Shown here piece after piece: positions 45,011-57,976 of a stretch of 64,000 nt of DNA (position 1 is the first letter of the stretch; every line of letters begins with the position of its first letter). The stretch is from assembly GCA_026724425.1 (NCBI GenBank), contig JAIUCV010000284.1:124001-188000 (forward strand), read 5' to 3'. The DNA comes from Erythrophleum ivorense. Taxonomy: Eukaryota; Streptophyta; Magnoliopsida; Fabales; Fabaceae. Both the position numbers and the translations under genes were made by a program. The notes below the pieces were generated by a model that did not search any database, had not been told where the DNA came from, and saw only the letters and a program-made list of their open reading frames with translations.

Positions 45011-47791
45011 TATAACACCTCGAAATTAATTAAAGATAATTATGATGAATTAGAGAATTAATCTGAATAATTAATAAAGTAAATTAAGTGGAAAGGGAGA
45101 TAGATATTTAATTTAGGCCATATGATCCATTTAGTTATGTTTAGAGTCCAATATAAAAGTCCATTCTTGGTTATAAAAAGGTCCAATTCTTCCTAGAGGC
45201 CCCAATTACACTCTTAAGCAAACTCAATTTGAATGGCCCTTGAGTTAGCCTAAAAGCTTAATAAACTTTTCTATTTGAGGCCCAATAAGCTTACACCAGA
45301 ACCTAAATGGATTTTGAGGCCTTTGGATTAACATATTTCTTCCCAACCCTAAGAGTTTCTGTAGCCCACTTCATCAAATAATGGCCTAACAACTAGAAAT
45401 AAGCCCAATTAGACCTTGGGCTGATGTGTTATCCTGTTTCTTACTAATAATCCTAAAGGTTCAGTAGTCACACCTATTTACAAAAGTAAAACACTTGATT
45501 CTATAGAAGTGATAACCTATTTTTGCACCTTGAGAAGAGGCTAAGGTTTCTATCATTATTTTAGCTCCATTTCTCCAACCTAGAGCAAGATTCAGCTAAG
45601 GTGACCTCCATGAAACTTAACCTCCTCTTCTTCCTCTTCAAATTGAACTGATTGATTTCTTATTTGGAGCATTTTTATCTTCTATCCAAAACTGAAACTT
45701 GTTGTTTGGTGCTTCCATGGTGGATTTTCAAAGGTTGAGGCTATGAGTGTTGTTAGGTAAGTATACTCTTCCCATTCTAATGCATTTTATGCTAGTTTGA
45801 GACTCCTATAGTTGACTTATGATATGGACTTTGATTTTATGTGAAATTACCCAAAAATTAGAGTGAAATATGGTGGTTTCTATTATGGAGAAGCTAGAAC
45901 CCAAAATTGAAATCCATTGGTGGTTAGGTAAGTAATCTCTAGGCAGTCATTGGTAGTTCAACTCTTTGGGTATCTAATTTGTGACTAGAAATGATGATAA
46001 TTATACTTGTTATAGACTTAATGTGCATTTGGATTTTAATGGTAACTAGAGAAAGAATAATTGGGTTTCATCGAGGTAACTAAAGTTAATTTTCTAATTC
46101 TATGTATATGTATTTTAATCTGATATTTGTTGTACACGTATGATTTTGAAATACTAAATAATTAGTTGGCTACTTGAATTCTATTATAATTAGACCTTGT
46201 GAGTCTATGGTAGAGTTGTAGTGTAGCTGCCACTCGTGCATCGTGCTTCGATCCAGTAGTAGGTTATGATGAAGCCACTAAATGTGCTGAGCCTATGTTG
46301 TGCTCATTAGGGAGTTGGTGCTATAGATAGGCCTCTTCTAGTGTTATTAACCTTTAACATATTGTATGTGATTATTAGTATAGGATGGTAATCATTAGTA
46401 GTCTAATTAGTTCATTTGCTAATGATATTGATGCCTTCGGTATGTTTTCTGTATAATTGTAATATGTTGATTAATCTGTACATATATATGGAATTTACCT
46501 CTTGTTATTAAGATTGTATATCTCACCCTAATTGTGGGCTAACATTTTTAGGGACCGAATCTCATAGTGGCAAGGAGAAATTAATGGAAGCCTATTGTAT
46601 GGCTTGGTAGCACATAGGTTTGGAAACCTTATAAGGTTGGATTTGTGTAACAAGTATATTAGTTTTTATGTAATTGCCACATTGTGTCATAAATTGCCAA
46701 GTATAGGGTCTGGTTATGTAATCTAATTATCATGGAATCAAACATTATGATTGTATCTGAATAATACTTTATGAATTACTTGATATTGTGTAACCATTAA
46801 GCTTAGTCATTTGCATCTTGTGGTTAAAACACTTTTGCTGTCATGGACAGGAATTAACTGATATGAAATTAAGTTTTGATTGCTCTAATTCAATTCAAGA
46901 CCCTTAGATAATGAGGATTAGTGAATCATGATACAATGAGAGATGGGAGGTTTAGAAGGCCATGTATGTTAGCCATTAAAATTTTAAAATCCATCTAAGA
47001 CTAGTAGGAATTGATTAGAGAATATAAAAATAAGAGTCTAGGTGCATGATGGGGTTAAGCCATGGCCAAAATGACTTAAGTCGTGGCCAAGGATTAGTCA
47101 GAAGCAAGGAGTGCTGCAACATAAGCTATCTCACCATAGCATAGGGTGAAAAAATCACTTAGGAGGGTAACAATGAGCAATCTCATCACGGCGCAAGGGA
47201 AGCTCACTGCAGCAAGAGATGAGGTGAGCTTGGAATGCTCCAAGAGGGTCTCTCGCTGCGACAATAATGTGAATAGTAGGTCCTGAAAGCACTTTACCGC
47301 ATCACAGAAAGCCCAAGCCATGGTGCAAGGTGTAAAATTTCAATTTTTGAGTTACAGTAGCCACTTATGCCATGACATAGGCATACCAAGTCACAGTGGA
47401 AGTCTCCAAGCTTGGGTTTTAGGTCCAGTAACCAACTTAGCTACAGGGGAGAAGGTTTAAGTCACAGTGAAGGTTCCCAAACTCCTATTTTTGACCTAGC
47501 AACCTTGAGATTTACTATGATAATGTTATGTAATGACTTATGAATATTTATAAGAGGTTTTATAAGTTGAAATTAGTAATATGATGAATTAAAGGTCTTA
47601 ATTGACAATTATGATCACTTGTAGATTTAATTAGTGGTGGTTGCTTAATTAATAACTCTAATGATACGAAGGTTCAAATTTTTCCACTCTTTCCTATTTT
47701 AATCAATTATAATGACTTTAGATATTTATTTATGATTATTAACCACTTAATTAAGTCTAATCATTATAATTAAAAATCAAGGTCGTTATAA
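45011..47791 (+). mobile_element. Solo LTR-C inserted in gag
   Basis: TATAACACCTCGAAATTAATTAA (decayed TGT) to GGTCGTTATA (decayed ACA), 2,781 bp. The flanks AAACA (45,006-45,010) and AAGCA (47,792-47,796) agree at 4 of 5 positions. Across it the retroelement's gag-protease region continues. It has the typical LTR-C order, including GATTTTGGCTAAGG-like, TTGGCTACTTGA, TATCTCACCCTAATTGTGGGC (46,510) and a run of CATGGCCAA / CACGGCGCAAG / CTGCGACAA motifs (47,050-47,450). The 75-residue minus frame at 47,094-47,321 is within this motif array and is not a gene. Confidence 0.88.
47050..47450 (+). repeat. GYCRYGGC(G)AARG motif array in LTR-C
   Basis: About a dozen loosely spaced elements of the form CCATGGCCAA, CGTGGCCAAGG, CACGGCGCAAG, CTGCGACAA, CATGGTGCAAGG. 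Equivalent arrays lie at 33,370-33,600, 40,570-40,830, 52,690-53,120 and 54,415-54,660 (the last two reversed). Confidence 0.6.
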
Positions 47792-50700
47792 AGCAATTAA
47801 AGAAGAAGAAGAAGAAGATCTATTTATAGAGAATGAAAATAGAGAATATATGGAAGAAGGAGAACTCTTTGTGACTAGGAGAGCTCCTAATGCCTAGATA
47901 ATGGCGGAAGAAAATAAGCAAAGAAAGAACTTGTTCTATAATTGTTGCCAAATCCAAAGGAAAATATATGGTGTAATCTTAGACGGAGGAAGATATCGCA
48001 ATGTGGCAAGCATTAAGCTAGTACAAAAGTTAAATTTATCTACCTTCAAGCATCAATGGCCATACAAGCTTCAATGGCTCAATGAATGTGGAGAGTTGAG
48101 GGTAACAAAAGTAAAGGTAATGTTTTCTATTAGTAAGTATAAAGATGAAGTATTATGTGATTTCTTACTAATGAAAGCATATCATCTTTTATTAGGTAGG
48201 CCTTGGCAATATGATAGGCATGTTACACATGATGGTTTTCTAAACCATTATTCTTTTGCACTTAGAGGGGAACCTATAACCCTCCTTCTTATGTCATCGA
48301 AGCAAGTATTAAAAGATCAAATCAAGGGGGAAAAGAAAAGAGAAAGTGAGAGTGTAAAGGTGTCTAAAAAGGAAAAAATAGTGAAAATGAAAGAGGAAAA
48401 GAGAGTGAACCAAGAAGAGAGAGAAAAAATAAAGAGAATTCTAGGGGTAAGAGAGAGAATGAGAGAGAACGAGAGAAAAGTTTGTTAGTGGCAAGAAAGA
48501 ATAAAAATCAAGCAAGCTTTATTTTCTCAACAAAACTTTATAGTATTTGTCTACAAAGAAGCTATGTTAAACGCTAATGATTTAACTTCTACTTTATCTA
48601 ATGTTATTAAATCTCTATTGCAAGAATATGAAGATGTCTTTCTCGAAGACATATCATTCGAATTGCCACTAATTAAAAGGATAGAATATCAAATTGATTT
48701 TATACCTAGAGCACCCCTATCTAATTGCCCAGCATACTAACTAATCCTAAAGAGGCTAAAGAGATTCAAAGATAAGTGTAAGGGCAGCTGGATAAAAAAT
48801 ATAGGAGGGAGAGCCTAAGCCAGTGTATGGTACTAATACTGCTTGTGCCTGAGAAAGATGGCACATAGAGGATGTACATTGATTGGAGAGCCATCAATAA
48901 TATAATGGTGAGATATTGTTGTCCTACCTCTATGTTAAATGATATGCTTGATAAATTAAATGGCTTTATTATTATTTTTTAAATTGATTTAAAAAGTGGT
49001 TATCATCAAATTAGAATACAAGAAGGAGATGAATGGAAAACCGCATTTAAGACTAAACATGGACTTTATAAATGGTTAATTATGTCTTTTGGTCTCACTA
49101 ATTCACTAGCACATTTATAAGGTTAATGAATCATGTTTTACATGCTTTCATAGACAAGTTTGTGATAGTTTACTTTAATGATATTCTTATATATAACAGG
49201 ATTTTGCATGAATATGTAGATCACTTAAGAAATGTCCTAGAAGTTTTAAGAAAAGAAAGATTATTTGGTAATTTAAAGAAGTGTAATTTTTACACCAACA
49301 AAGTTATTTTTCTTGGTTTTGTTGTAAATGTCGAAGGAATCAAGGTCGATAACAAAAAGACCAAAGCCATTTGAGATTGGCCGACCTCTACCACTATCAG
49401 ACATATGAGGAGCTTCCATGGACTTGCAAACTTTTATAAAAGGTTTGTAAAAGACTTCAGCACGTTGGCAGCCTTACTGGATGAGTTGACAAAGAAGAAT
49501 GTTTTATTCAAGTGGAGAAAAGCTCAAGAGCAAGCTTTCCAAACTCTCAAGGAGAAGCTTACTGATACACCTTTACTAGCACTTCCAAACTTTGATAAAA
49601 TTTTTGAAATAGAATGTGATGCAAGTAGTATTGGCATAGGAGGTGTACTTATGTAAGAAGGTAAACCCATTTATCCTACATATGATAAGGAAATGCATAC
49701 CTTAGTTAGAGTGTTGGAAACTTGGCAACATTATTTATGGCCTAAAGAATTTGTCATACATTCTGATCATGAAGCTCTCAAACATATCAAGAGCTAAAAC
49801 AAATTGAATCAAAGACATGCTAAGTGTGTTGAATTCATTGAATCTTTCCTATATATAATCAAGCATAAGAAAGGAAAAGAAAATATTACTACATATGCAC
49901 TTTTACAAAGGTATGTTCTTCTTTTTATGTTAGATTCTAAAGTTCTTGGTTTTGAGTTCATCAAAGAATTATATACTAATGACTTTGACTTTGGTGAAAC
50001 TTTTAGCTATTACAAACATGGATATGGTTAGGACAAGTTTTACTTACATGATGGATTCTTATTTCATGTTGATAGGCTTTACATTCCTAATTATTCTGTG
50101 CATATGTTATTGGTGAAGGAAGCACATTCAGGTGGTTGAATGGGACATTTTAGCATTACTAAAATATTTGATATCTTGAATGAGCATTTTTATTGGCCTA
50201 GGATGCATAAGGATGTTAAAAAGTTTGTATGCATATGTATTGTATGTCACAAAGCTAAATCTAAATTAAATTCCCATGGATTGTATACTCCTCTCTCGAT
50301 TCCTAGTATATCTTGAGAAAATATTTCCATGGACTTTATTGTAGAATTACCTATGTCTAAAAGGGGGAAGGATTTCATTTTTGTTGTTGTGGACAGATTT
50401 TCTAAAATGGCACACTTCATTGCATATCATAAGGTTGATGATGCTTCTAGCATTGCCAATTTCTTCTTTTAGGAAGTTATACAGTTTCATGGGATGCCGA
50501 TAACTATAGTGTCGGATCGAGATGCTAAGTTCTTAAGCTATTTTTGGAAAACTTTATGGAACAAGCTTAAGACTACATTACTATTTTCTACTACCTGCCA
50601 CCCATAAATTGATGGGTAAACTGAAGTTGTGAATAAAATACTTTCTTTTTTGTTACAGACAATTATTAAAAAGAACATGAAGAATTGAGAGGAGTGCCTA

Positions 50701-51176
50701 CCACATATTGAATTTGCTTACAATAGGGCCATTCATTCTACTACTAAATATTTGCCCTTTGAGATTGTTTATAGTTTTAATCCTCTTACACCAATTGACT
50801 TAACTCCTTTGCCTTTGTAGGAAAGAGTCAATATGGATGGGAAGAAGCATGTTGAGTTTATTAAGCAAATCCATGAAAAGGCTAAGCAAAACATTGAGAG
50901 GATGACTTAACAATATGTAGACTATGCTAACAGAGGATAAAAGAGGATAGTATTTGAACTAAGGGATGCACCTTAGAAAAAAGAGATTTCCTGACAAAAG
51001 AAAGTCCAAGCTTATACCTAAGGAGATAGACCTTTCTGAGTGCTAGAGAAAATTAATAATAATGCTTATAAAATTGATTCACTAAGTGAGTATGGCGTAA
51101 GTGCTACTTTCAACGTTTATAACCTTTCTCCTTATTTTGGTGTAGATTTTGAACAATTGAAGATGACTCCTTTTTT
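47792..51176 (+). pseudogene. pol of the CRM-like element (protease, RT, RNase H, integrase)
   Basis: The protease (47,901-48,488, open 195 residues) has VILDGGRYRNVASIKLV (active-site Asp at 47,982-47,984) and LLGRPWQYDRHVTHDG. A Lys/Glu-rich linker and a damaged RT start (48,520-48,960) follow. The RT has DLKSGYHQIRIQEGDEWKT and a catalytic box YFNDIL (about 49,171), with Asn for the first catalytic Asp, so it would be dead. After GIKVDNKKTKAI come RSFHGLANFYKRF and RNase H with IECDASSIGIGG (Asp about 49,618) and HSDHEALKHI. The integrase has HSGG..GHF and CICIVCHKAK (zinc), core MDFIVELP, VSDRDAKF and TEVVNK (the three acidic positions are present), then NVYNLSPYF near the end. Many stops and frameshifts (for example 48,739, 49,371, 49,655, 50,030). 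Confidence 0.92.
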
Positions 51177-51189
51177 AAGAGGGGGAAGA
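51177..51189 (+). other. Polypurine tract
   Basis: AAGAGGGGGAAGA lies immediately before the 3' LTR start TGATATAA and primes plus-strand DNA in this element type. Confidence 0.9.
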
Positions 51190-52039
51190 TGATATAAACC
51201 AAGTTCAAGTAAATGCTAATTCAAAATCTTCAAATGATCCTTTGCATCTTCTAATTAGACCTATTACAATGGTGAAGGCTAAGAGGCTTAAAAAAGCATT
51301 GAGTGGACTTGTTCAAGAAATTTAGACCAAGCAGAGTTTTGATAAATTTGATTCAAGCATTAATCAAGACATTCTCAAAATTATTTGGGCTAAAGATGGA
51401 ATTACTAGAGCTAATTTAGGTTAAAATATTGTAAATTAAAGAGTTTGGATCAAGGGCCATATATAGATTAACTCATTTAAGCCTAAATAATGATATTATG
51501 GGTTTAATATACTGACTTCTAGGAGCTTTATGTATTTGAATGAAAATAAGAATTAATTAGGTAGATTATCTTTCCTTTTCTATTTTTTTAAAACAAGATT
51601 TGATTTATATTCCTAATTTTTAGGTCATTTAGTTAGAATTATATAGTTAGTTTTCTACTTTTTCTCTAACATATAGGTTTGAGTGACACTATAAACATAT
51701 GTATTTTGCCTCCATTTGAATCAGATTAGAAGTAATAGAATTATTTTGAGTGTTTTTCTAATTGTGAAAATATTATATTTCCTTTACTTTTATGAAACCT
51801 TTGTCTTGTCAACCTATCCTTAAGTTGGTGATTCAAGTTTGCAAAAGCCCCCAATTTATACTTTAACCTAAGTGCGTTGTTGTGTAGGTTATTTCATCAT
51901 GTTTGTGGTTGGGCACGTTGTCTAAATAGTAGATCAACATTTCTATAACATTGGTTGGCTATTTACTTTCGTCAGGTCTCGAACCATTATTTATCTTTCA
52001 ACCTATGCTGTGAAAATTAGGCCACCCCTTGATTTCGCA
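51190..52039 (+). repeat. 3' LTR of the CRM-like element (850 bp)
   Basis: TGATATAAACC...TTGATTTCGCA is collinear with the 5' LTR, including the ends CTTGATTTCGCA and the block AATGATCCTTTGCATCTTC. Confidence 0.9.
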
Positions 52040-52374
52040 TCACCAAGACTATCTATAACATATAAAGTAGTAAGAAATATCAATTGTTATGTTATAAATG
52101 GGTGTGATCTCTTTACTAGTGCCTTGCGATACTTGTTAGTTTTTATTCTGCTATGTGTAATTTCTAAATAAAATTGAGTAATAAAAGTAATGGGGCTACA
52201 TGTTGTTTATATTGTTTTGAGAAATTATACTATTTACTAGTTTGGGCTGATTGTATAGATTTAGGATATGTCAAGTTTTCAAGGGAGGTGATGCCATATT
52301 TCAAGCAACCCTATGTGATTAAAAATGAAATATGTGAAACTAGAGTGTAATATCATTATTGTTGATGTTGTTGT
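52040..52374. other. Unassigned DNA between two elements
   Basis: 335 bases with no gene or recognisable repeat. It ends in GTTGATGTTGTTGTTGT, part of which is the target duplication of the next element. Confidence 0.5.
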
Positions 52375-55300
52375 TGTAACAACCTTAGTTCCTAATTACA
52401 GTGGTTAGACTTAATTGAGTGGTTAATGATTATAAATCAAGGTCTAAAGTCATTACAATTAATTAAAATAAGAAAATGGTGAAAAAATTTGAACCTTGAT
52501 ATTATTAGGGTCATTAGCTGAACCATCATAACTAATCAAGTCCTCAAGTGATCCTAATTATCAATTAAGACCTTTGATTCATTCTACTATTGATTTCAAC
52601 CTACAAAAACCTCTTATAAATACTCCTAAATCATTATATAACATTATCATAGTAAGTCTCAAGGTTTCAACGTCAAAAATAGGAGTTTAAAAACCTTCAC
52701 CACGACTTAAACCTACCCTGCCATGGCTAAGTTAGTTATTAGAACCTAAAAACCAAGTTTAAAGGCTCCTATCGTGACTTGGTGTACCTGCGTCGTGGCA
52801 TAAGTGGCTATTAGAACTCAAAACTAAAGTTTCATACATTGTGCTATGACTCAGGTCTTTAACATCACTACGAAACTGCTCTCGAGAATTACTATTCATA
52901 CTTTCAGGATTCTTGTCGTGGCGAGCCTATGTGGCGTTACAACGAAAGGGCCTCTTAGAGCTCTCCAAGCTCACCTTTCAATACTCGTCGCAATGTAGTT
53001 GCTCTCTGTTACTCTCTCTTAGTATTTTTGCCTTGCGCTTTGGCTAGATGTTTCATGCCATGGTGCCCCTTGCCTCTGACTGACTTTTAGCAACAACTTA
53101 GCTAATCTTGGCTGCGACTCAACTCTTTTCTGCACTTATACCTCCTAAATTTTGCCTATACACCCTAACTCTTCCTCTAGTAACATTATAAGGCCATTCT
53201 ATCTTAATTTGTAAGACTCTAATGGCATTCAACTACCTAATTTACTCAGCATGCTTATTATTACCAATTCAAGACTTAGGTGTTGCTTCCTACTCATCTA
53301 ATTACTATATATAAGCAAATTATAAATTAATGATAGCAAAAGGATTGATAAACTACTAACATTATCATTCATGATGATACCATAATATACTTCCAAGAGA
53401 CAAGTCATATATCCTTACTAATAAGGTTGCATATTAGATATAAATGAGTACATACATTAGATACAAAATTAGTATAAGGCCTCACTCCCTAATAGATAAA
53501 TCATAGGTTACTAAAACACAAAATTCCTACACTTGACAATATGATTACATGATGATGCTATGCAAAAGAATAACAAAATCAGTATTTATCCTAAGTTAGA
53601 TCAACCTAAGTGCAGCATTCCCCATACATGGTTTTTGCTCATAGATGTTTATCCACTTGCTTCCCCTTATCCTTATTTAAAGGACCTTCACTTGAAATAG
53701 TTAACCCATGAAATAGGGTGAGATGTAAATCTCAGTAACTAAAGGTAAATTTCATTCATATGCTTCAAATTAATCAATATAGAGCATTAAATCACATATA
53801 CACTAGAAACATCAATTGTATTAGCAAATAAAATAGTTGAACTACTAGTGACTATCGTCCTATACCAACAATCACATACAATATGTTAAAGGCCAATAAT
53901 ACTAGAAAAGGTCCATCCACAACACTAACTCCTTAATGAGTACAACCTAGACTCAGTTCATTCAGAAACTTAATCATAATCCAGTATCTGATCGAAGCAT
54001 GATGCACAGGTGACAGTCACATCACAGCTCCACCATAGACTCATAAAGTCTAATCACAACATATCAAATAGTCAATCATTCATTTAGTATTCAAAATCAT
54101 ACATGTGCAGTGTGACAACCCTAACTTCTAATCATGGTAATTAGGGTTAAAGATGTGATTGATAATCATTATTTAAGGTTTGAAGTCATTTCAATTACTT
54201 ACATTAGGAAAAAGTGGAGAAATTTAAATCTTAATGTTATTAAAGTCATTAATTAGTTACTCATAACCAATTATGAACATGAGAGAATCAAACCTGCAAT
54301 TATAAGCTTTTAATCCATTCATCCATTAATTCTAACTCACAATAACCTTCTACAAGTGTTCCTAAATAATTCTTTAACATTTTCATAGAGAAAACCAAGG
54401 CTTCTAAGTTATCATGAGGAATTGGGTTCCTTTGCCACGGCTAAATACCCTTCGCGTCGCGGCCAACTGCTCTCAGGATCAACTGACACATTTTCACAAA
54501 ATTTGCCGTGGTGAATTACCCTTTGGAACTTAACCAGACTCACCTCTTGCATTTCGCTGTAGCTAACTTCACTTCTCACCATAGTGAATTCCTCTCTGTT
54601 ACCCTCAGTAGACAACTTTACCTTTATTAGTTGTGGCTAAGACTATTTTAACTGTAGCAAAATACCTTTTGGTCTTACAACTTCTAAAATTTTATCTCAT
54701 ATACTCTAACTCTCCCTCTAATGACACCCTAAGATCATTCTCCCTCAATTAGTGAGACTCTAATGGTATTTATCTACTTGATTTACCCAGCTAATTTATC
54801 ATTATCCACTTTAAGATTTAGGTATTGATTCCTATTCGTCAATCTACCACATATAAGTAAGTCCCATATGATACTAATGAACATCTAGATTCATAAACAA
54901 CCAATATTATCATTCAGATATACATCTCATTGGAAGTTTCATATATCATTAGTTTGAGTTAGCATCAAGGCATTACATGATTACATTTTCAAATAGCGAA
55001 CCATGTCACAGGATTAACAAGGCCTCAAATCAGATACACAAGCACATACATCAAATACTAGATTGTATAAGGCCTAACTTCCTATTAGATACATCATAAG
55101 TTACCAAAATGTAAAGCTCCTACACTTGGCAACATAATTACATGATAATGTTATACAAGGAGAAATATAAAACTTAACATCTACTCAACTTAGCTCAGCC
55201 CAAGTGTAGCCTCCCCCACACATGGTGGAACTTCTGGATTCTCATTCATTTGTTTCCCCTTATCCTTACCAAAAGCACCTTCACCTGAAAAGGTTAGCCC

Positions 55301-57976
55301 ATGAAATAGGGTGAGATATAAATCTCAGTAATCGAGATAATTTTCATTCATATAATCCAATTAAATTAGTATATATGCATGAATCAAAATGAGCATCAGA
55401 ATTATATCAGTCATATCAGCAAATGAAATGATTAGGCTACTATAATTACCATCCCATACTATTCCATATGTTAAATGCCAATAACACCAGGAGAGGTCCG
55501 TCCATGGCACCTACTCCATAGTGAGCACAACTAGAGCTCAGTGTATTTGGGGTCTGATCATAACTCGGTGCTTGATCGAAGCATATGCAAGGGTGGCAGC
55601 CACACCAAACATAATACAATAGATAGCCAACCAATTCATTTAGTATTTCAAATCATTCATATGTAGCAAATATACAATTAAAGTAGATATATGCATGAAA
55701 TTAATATAATCTCCGGTTACCTTACTTGTAGCCAATTTGGGAAGCTAACAGTATTACTAAAATCCTCCTATAATCACAACATCAGAAAATTACCACTCTA
55801 AGTCAGTCTATTATCATCCCCATTCATCAATTATGGCAACAACCCAATAATCAAAGAATTAATCCATCAATACTTGCCTAAGGGACACTTACCCAGCCAC
55901 TAAGTGACTCAATTTCAGATTTTGCCTTCTCTAGACTAGAAACTTCAAAATATCACTCTACATTATGGATATTTTCACATAGAAATAGAGACCATATCAT
56001 AAGTCAGCCAATGGGGTCTCTAACTAACAGGGAAAGCATTAAAATGAGAAATTTATACTTACCTAACAACACCTCTAGCCTCAACCTACGAAATTTTACC
56101 ATGAAAATACCAAATAACAAGTTTCAGATTTTAGTTGTGGGTGAAATGTCCTAAATAAAACATTAATCAGGTCAAAACGAAGAGAAAGAGAAGATGATTA
56201 AGTTATATAACAATTACCTTGGCTGATTCTGAGCCTAAAAGTGAGAAATGGTAAAAATATGTTAAGAACCCTAGCCCCTCTCCAAGGCCTTCGAATTTTG
56301 CTTTGCCTCTTGTGTTTTTTTTGCAGAATGGGGAGGAGACCAAACTAATTTTAGGGTTTTAAGTTGGGTCTTACATGGGTTATGGGTTGACCCATCAGCC
56401 CAAGGACCTATTGGGCTCCTACTAGTTGTTGGGCTAATGTTTTAATTTATTAGGCCAACTACAAGAGTTTAGATTTTTAGTTGGATTGGGCCAAGTTTCA
56501 AGAGTTCACTTAGTTTGGGTCTGCATAAGGAAGGTTGGGCCAACTATAAGGGTTTGTGTAAATAAGGTCTTAGGCCTCTACCTCACTAAATCTAATTGGG
56601 CTAATGCTAAGTGGTCTCTCTCTTAGGTCAAGTCTCACAATAAAAAGTTAGGTCTGTATCTATAATCATTGGGCTCCATTAGTCTCTAACCATGGTCTAC
56701 TTAATTTAATTTGGGCCTAAATGAAGTTTTTAACTTAATTAAATCTTAAACTCATATTAATAATTTATTTCTCTTTAGATTTTCATTCACATAGTTTGCC
56801 CAATTATTCTATAATAATTATTCTTAATTATGTCTAATCCATGATTAACACTTTAATTAATTTTGAGGTATTACATGCAGCTGATATAAGATCAAATTTG
56901 AACATATGCAAGGAATTAAGTTGACCCCGGTTACCTCACTTAATTGAGTTAAGTTATGAAGCTAAAGATGAATCCCCACATTCTAGAGATCCTAAATCAA
57001 ATCAAACATATCCTCATATGTTAATTGTAGCATAAAATAGATACTATAAGACCCGAGCATCACAAACTACTTAAAGAATACTTATCCAGCCACTACAAGA
57101 CTCCAAATTTGAATTTGGAGTTCCTCACACTAGAAACCTTATAATAACACTCAAAATTTTAGGCAAATTCACATAAAATTAATGCCCATATTATGAATCA
57201 ACTACGGGGGTCTCAAACTAGCAAAAAATACATCGAAATAGGAAAAAGACACTTACCTAACAACACCCTTAACCTCAATCTTTGAAAATCCTCCAAAAAA
57301 CCACCAAACAACACATTTGAAATTTTAGGTGTGAGTGAAAATACTCTAAATGAAAAATCAATTAGGTCAAATTGAAAAGAAAGAGGAAAGGATTAAGTTA
57401 TATATCAGTTACCTTGGTTAAATCTTGTTTTAAGAGTGGAAAATGATGGGATTATGTTAAGAACCCTAGCCACCTCCTAAGACCTCCGAAAATGCTGTGT
57501 CTCTTGTGTTTCTACAAAATAAAAGGGAAAGGGCTTAAGGAACTTTAGGTTTTATGGTTTAGTTAGATTGTGGGTTGACCTAAAGGCCCAAATCCAAATG
57601 AGGTTCAGACCTTTGGTTTGTTGGGCCAAGTTTGATGGGTTGGGCTACAAAATTTTTAAGATTTTAGTAGGGTCTTGGGCTTCTAGCTCAGTGAACCAAG
57701 TTGGGCCATTACTAAGTAGTCTTTCTTAGGCTAAGTCTCATAATAGGAAGTTAATTCTACTCAAAAATACAATTAGGCCTTTAATAGTCTTTATCCATGA
57801 CATACTTAAATTAATTATGAGTCTAGATTAAGTTTCTAACTCAATTGAATCTTAAATCCATATTAATATTCTTTCATAAGTCCCACTTCTCCTTTCCACT
57901 TAATTATTTTCTTTAATTACCCACACTAATTTCTTATCCCATTATAATTACTCTTAATTAATTTTGGAGTGTTATA
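52375..57976 (-). mobile_element. Solo LTR-C with duplication GTTGT
   Basis: The plus-strand edges are TGTAACAACC and GGAGTGTTATA. Perfect GTTGT flanks lie at 52,370-52,374 and 57,977-57,981. Without the nested copy (54,111-56,875) and one TGCAG it is 2.83 kb, like the other LTR-C copies. In its own orientation it starts TATAACACTCCAAAATTAATTAA. There is no gag-pol. Confidence 0.93.
54111..56875 (-). mobile_element. Solo LTR-C nested in LTR-C, duplication TGCAG
   Basis: TGTGACAACC...GAGGTATTACA is 2,765 bp with perfect TGCAG flanks (54,106-54,110 and 56,876-56,880). It lies in the same orientation as its host and is similar throughout: the host's 56,881-57,976 parallels the insert's 55,680-56,875, for example AACAACACC...CCTCAA and ATTCTGAGCC/AATCTTG before GTGRRAAATG. 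It is the youngest layer here. Confidence 0.94.

Larger units (their letters stand above)
41876..52039 (+). mobile_element. CRM/Reina-like Ty3/gypsy chromovirus, interrupted
   Basis: The layout is 5' LTR (41,876-42,720), primer site (42,726-42,737), gag (43,854-45,010), solo LTR-C inserted (45,011-47,791), protease-RT-RNase H-integrase (47,792-51,176), polypurine tract (51,177-51,189) and 3' LTR (51,190-52,039). The gag pattern (..EFTDYALVWWDQM.., LTQGSKSVDEYYKE, ATKVERQLKRK) and the pol motifs (RSFHGLANFYKRFVKDFS, LGRPWQYDRHVTHDG) are those of a common plant chromovirus group that I place in CRM/Reina; the exact clade is uncertain. In the first roughly 105 bases of common LTR sequence I count eight differences, seven of them transitions, so the insertion is old. 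The flanks GACTA and TCACC do not match. Confidence 0.9.

Noticed and set aside
47094..47321. 75-residue minus frame in LTR-C
   Set aside because: It coincides with the GGC-motif array and is not kept in other LTR-C copies.
52048..52052. GACTA as right target duplication of the CRM-like element
   Set aside because: It matches the left flank 41,871-41,875 but lies eight bases beyond the LTR end shared by both copies; a 5-base match nearby is easily chance.
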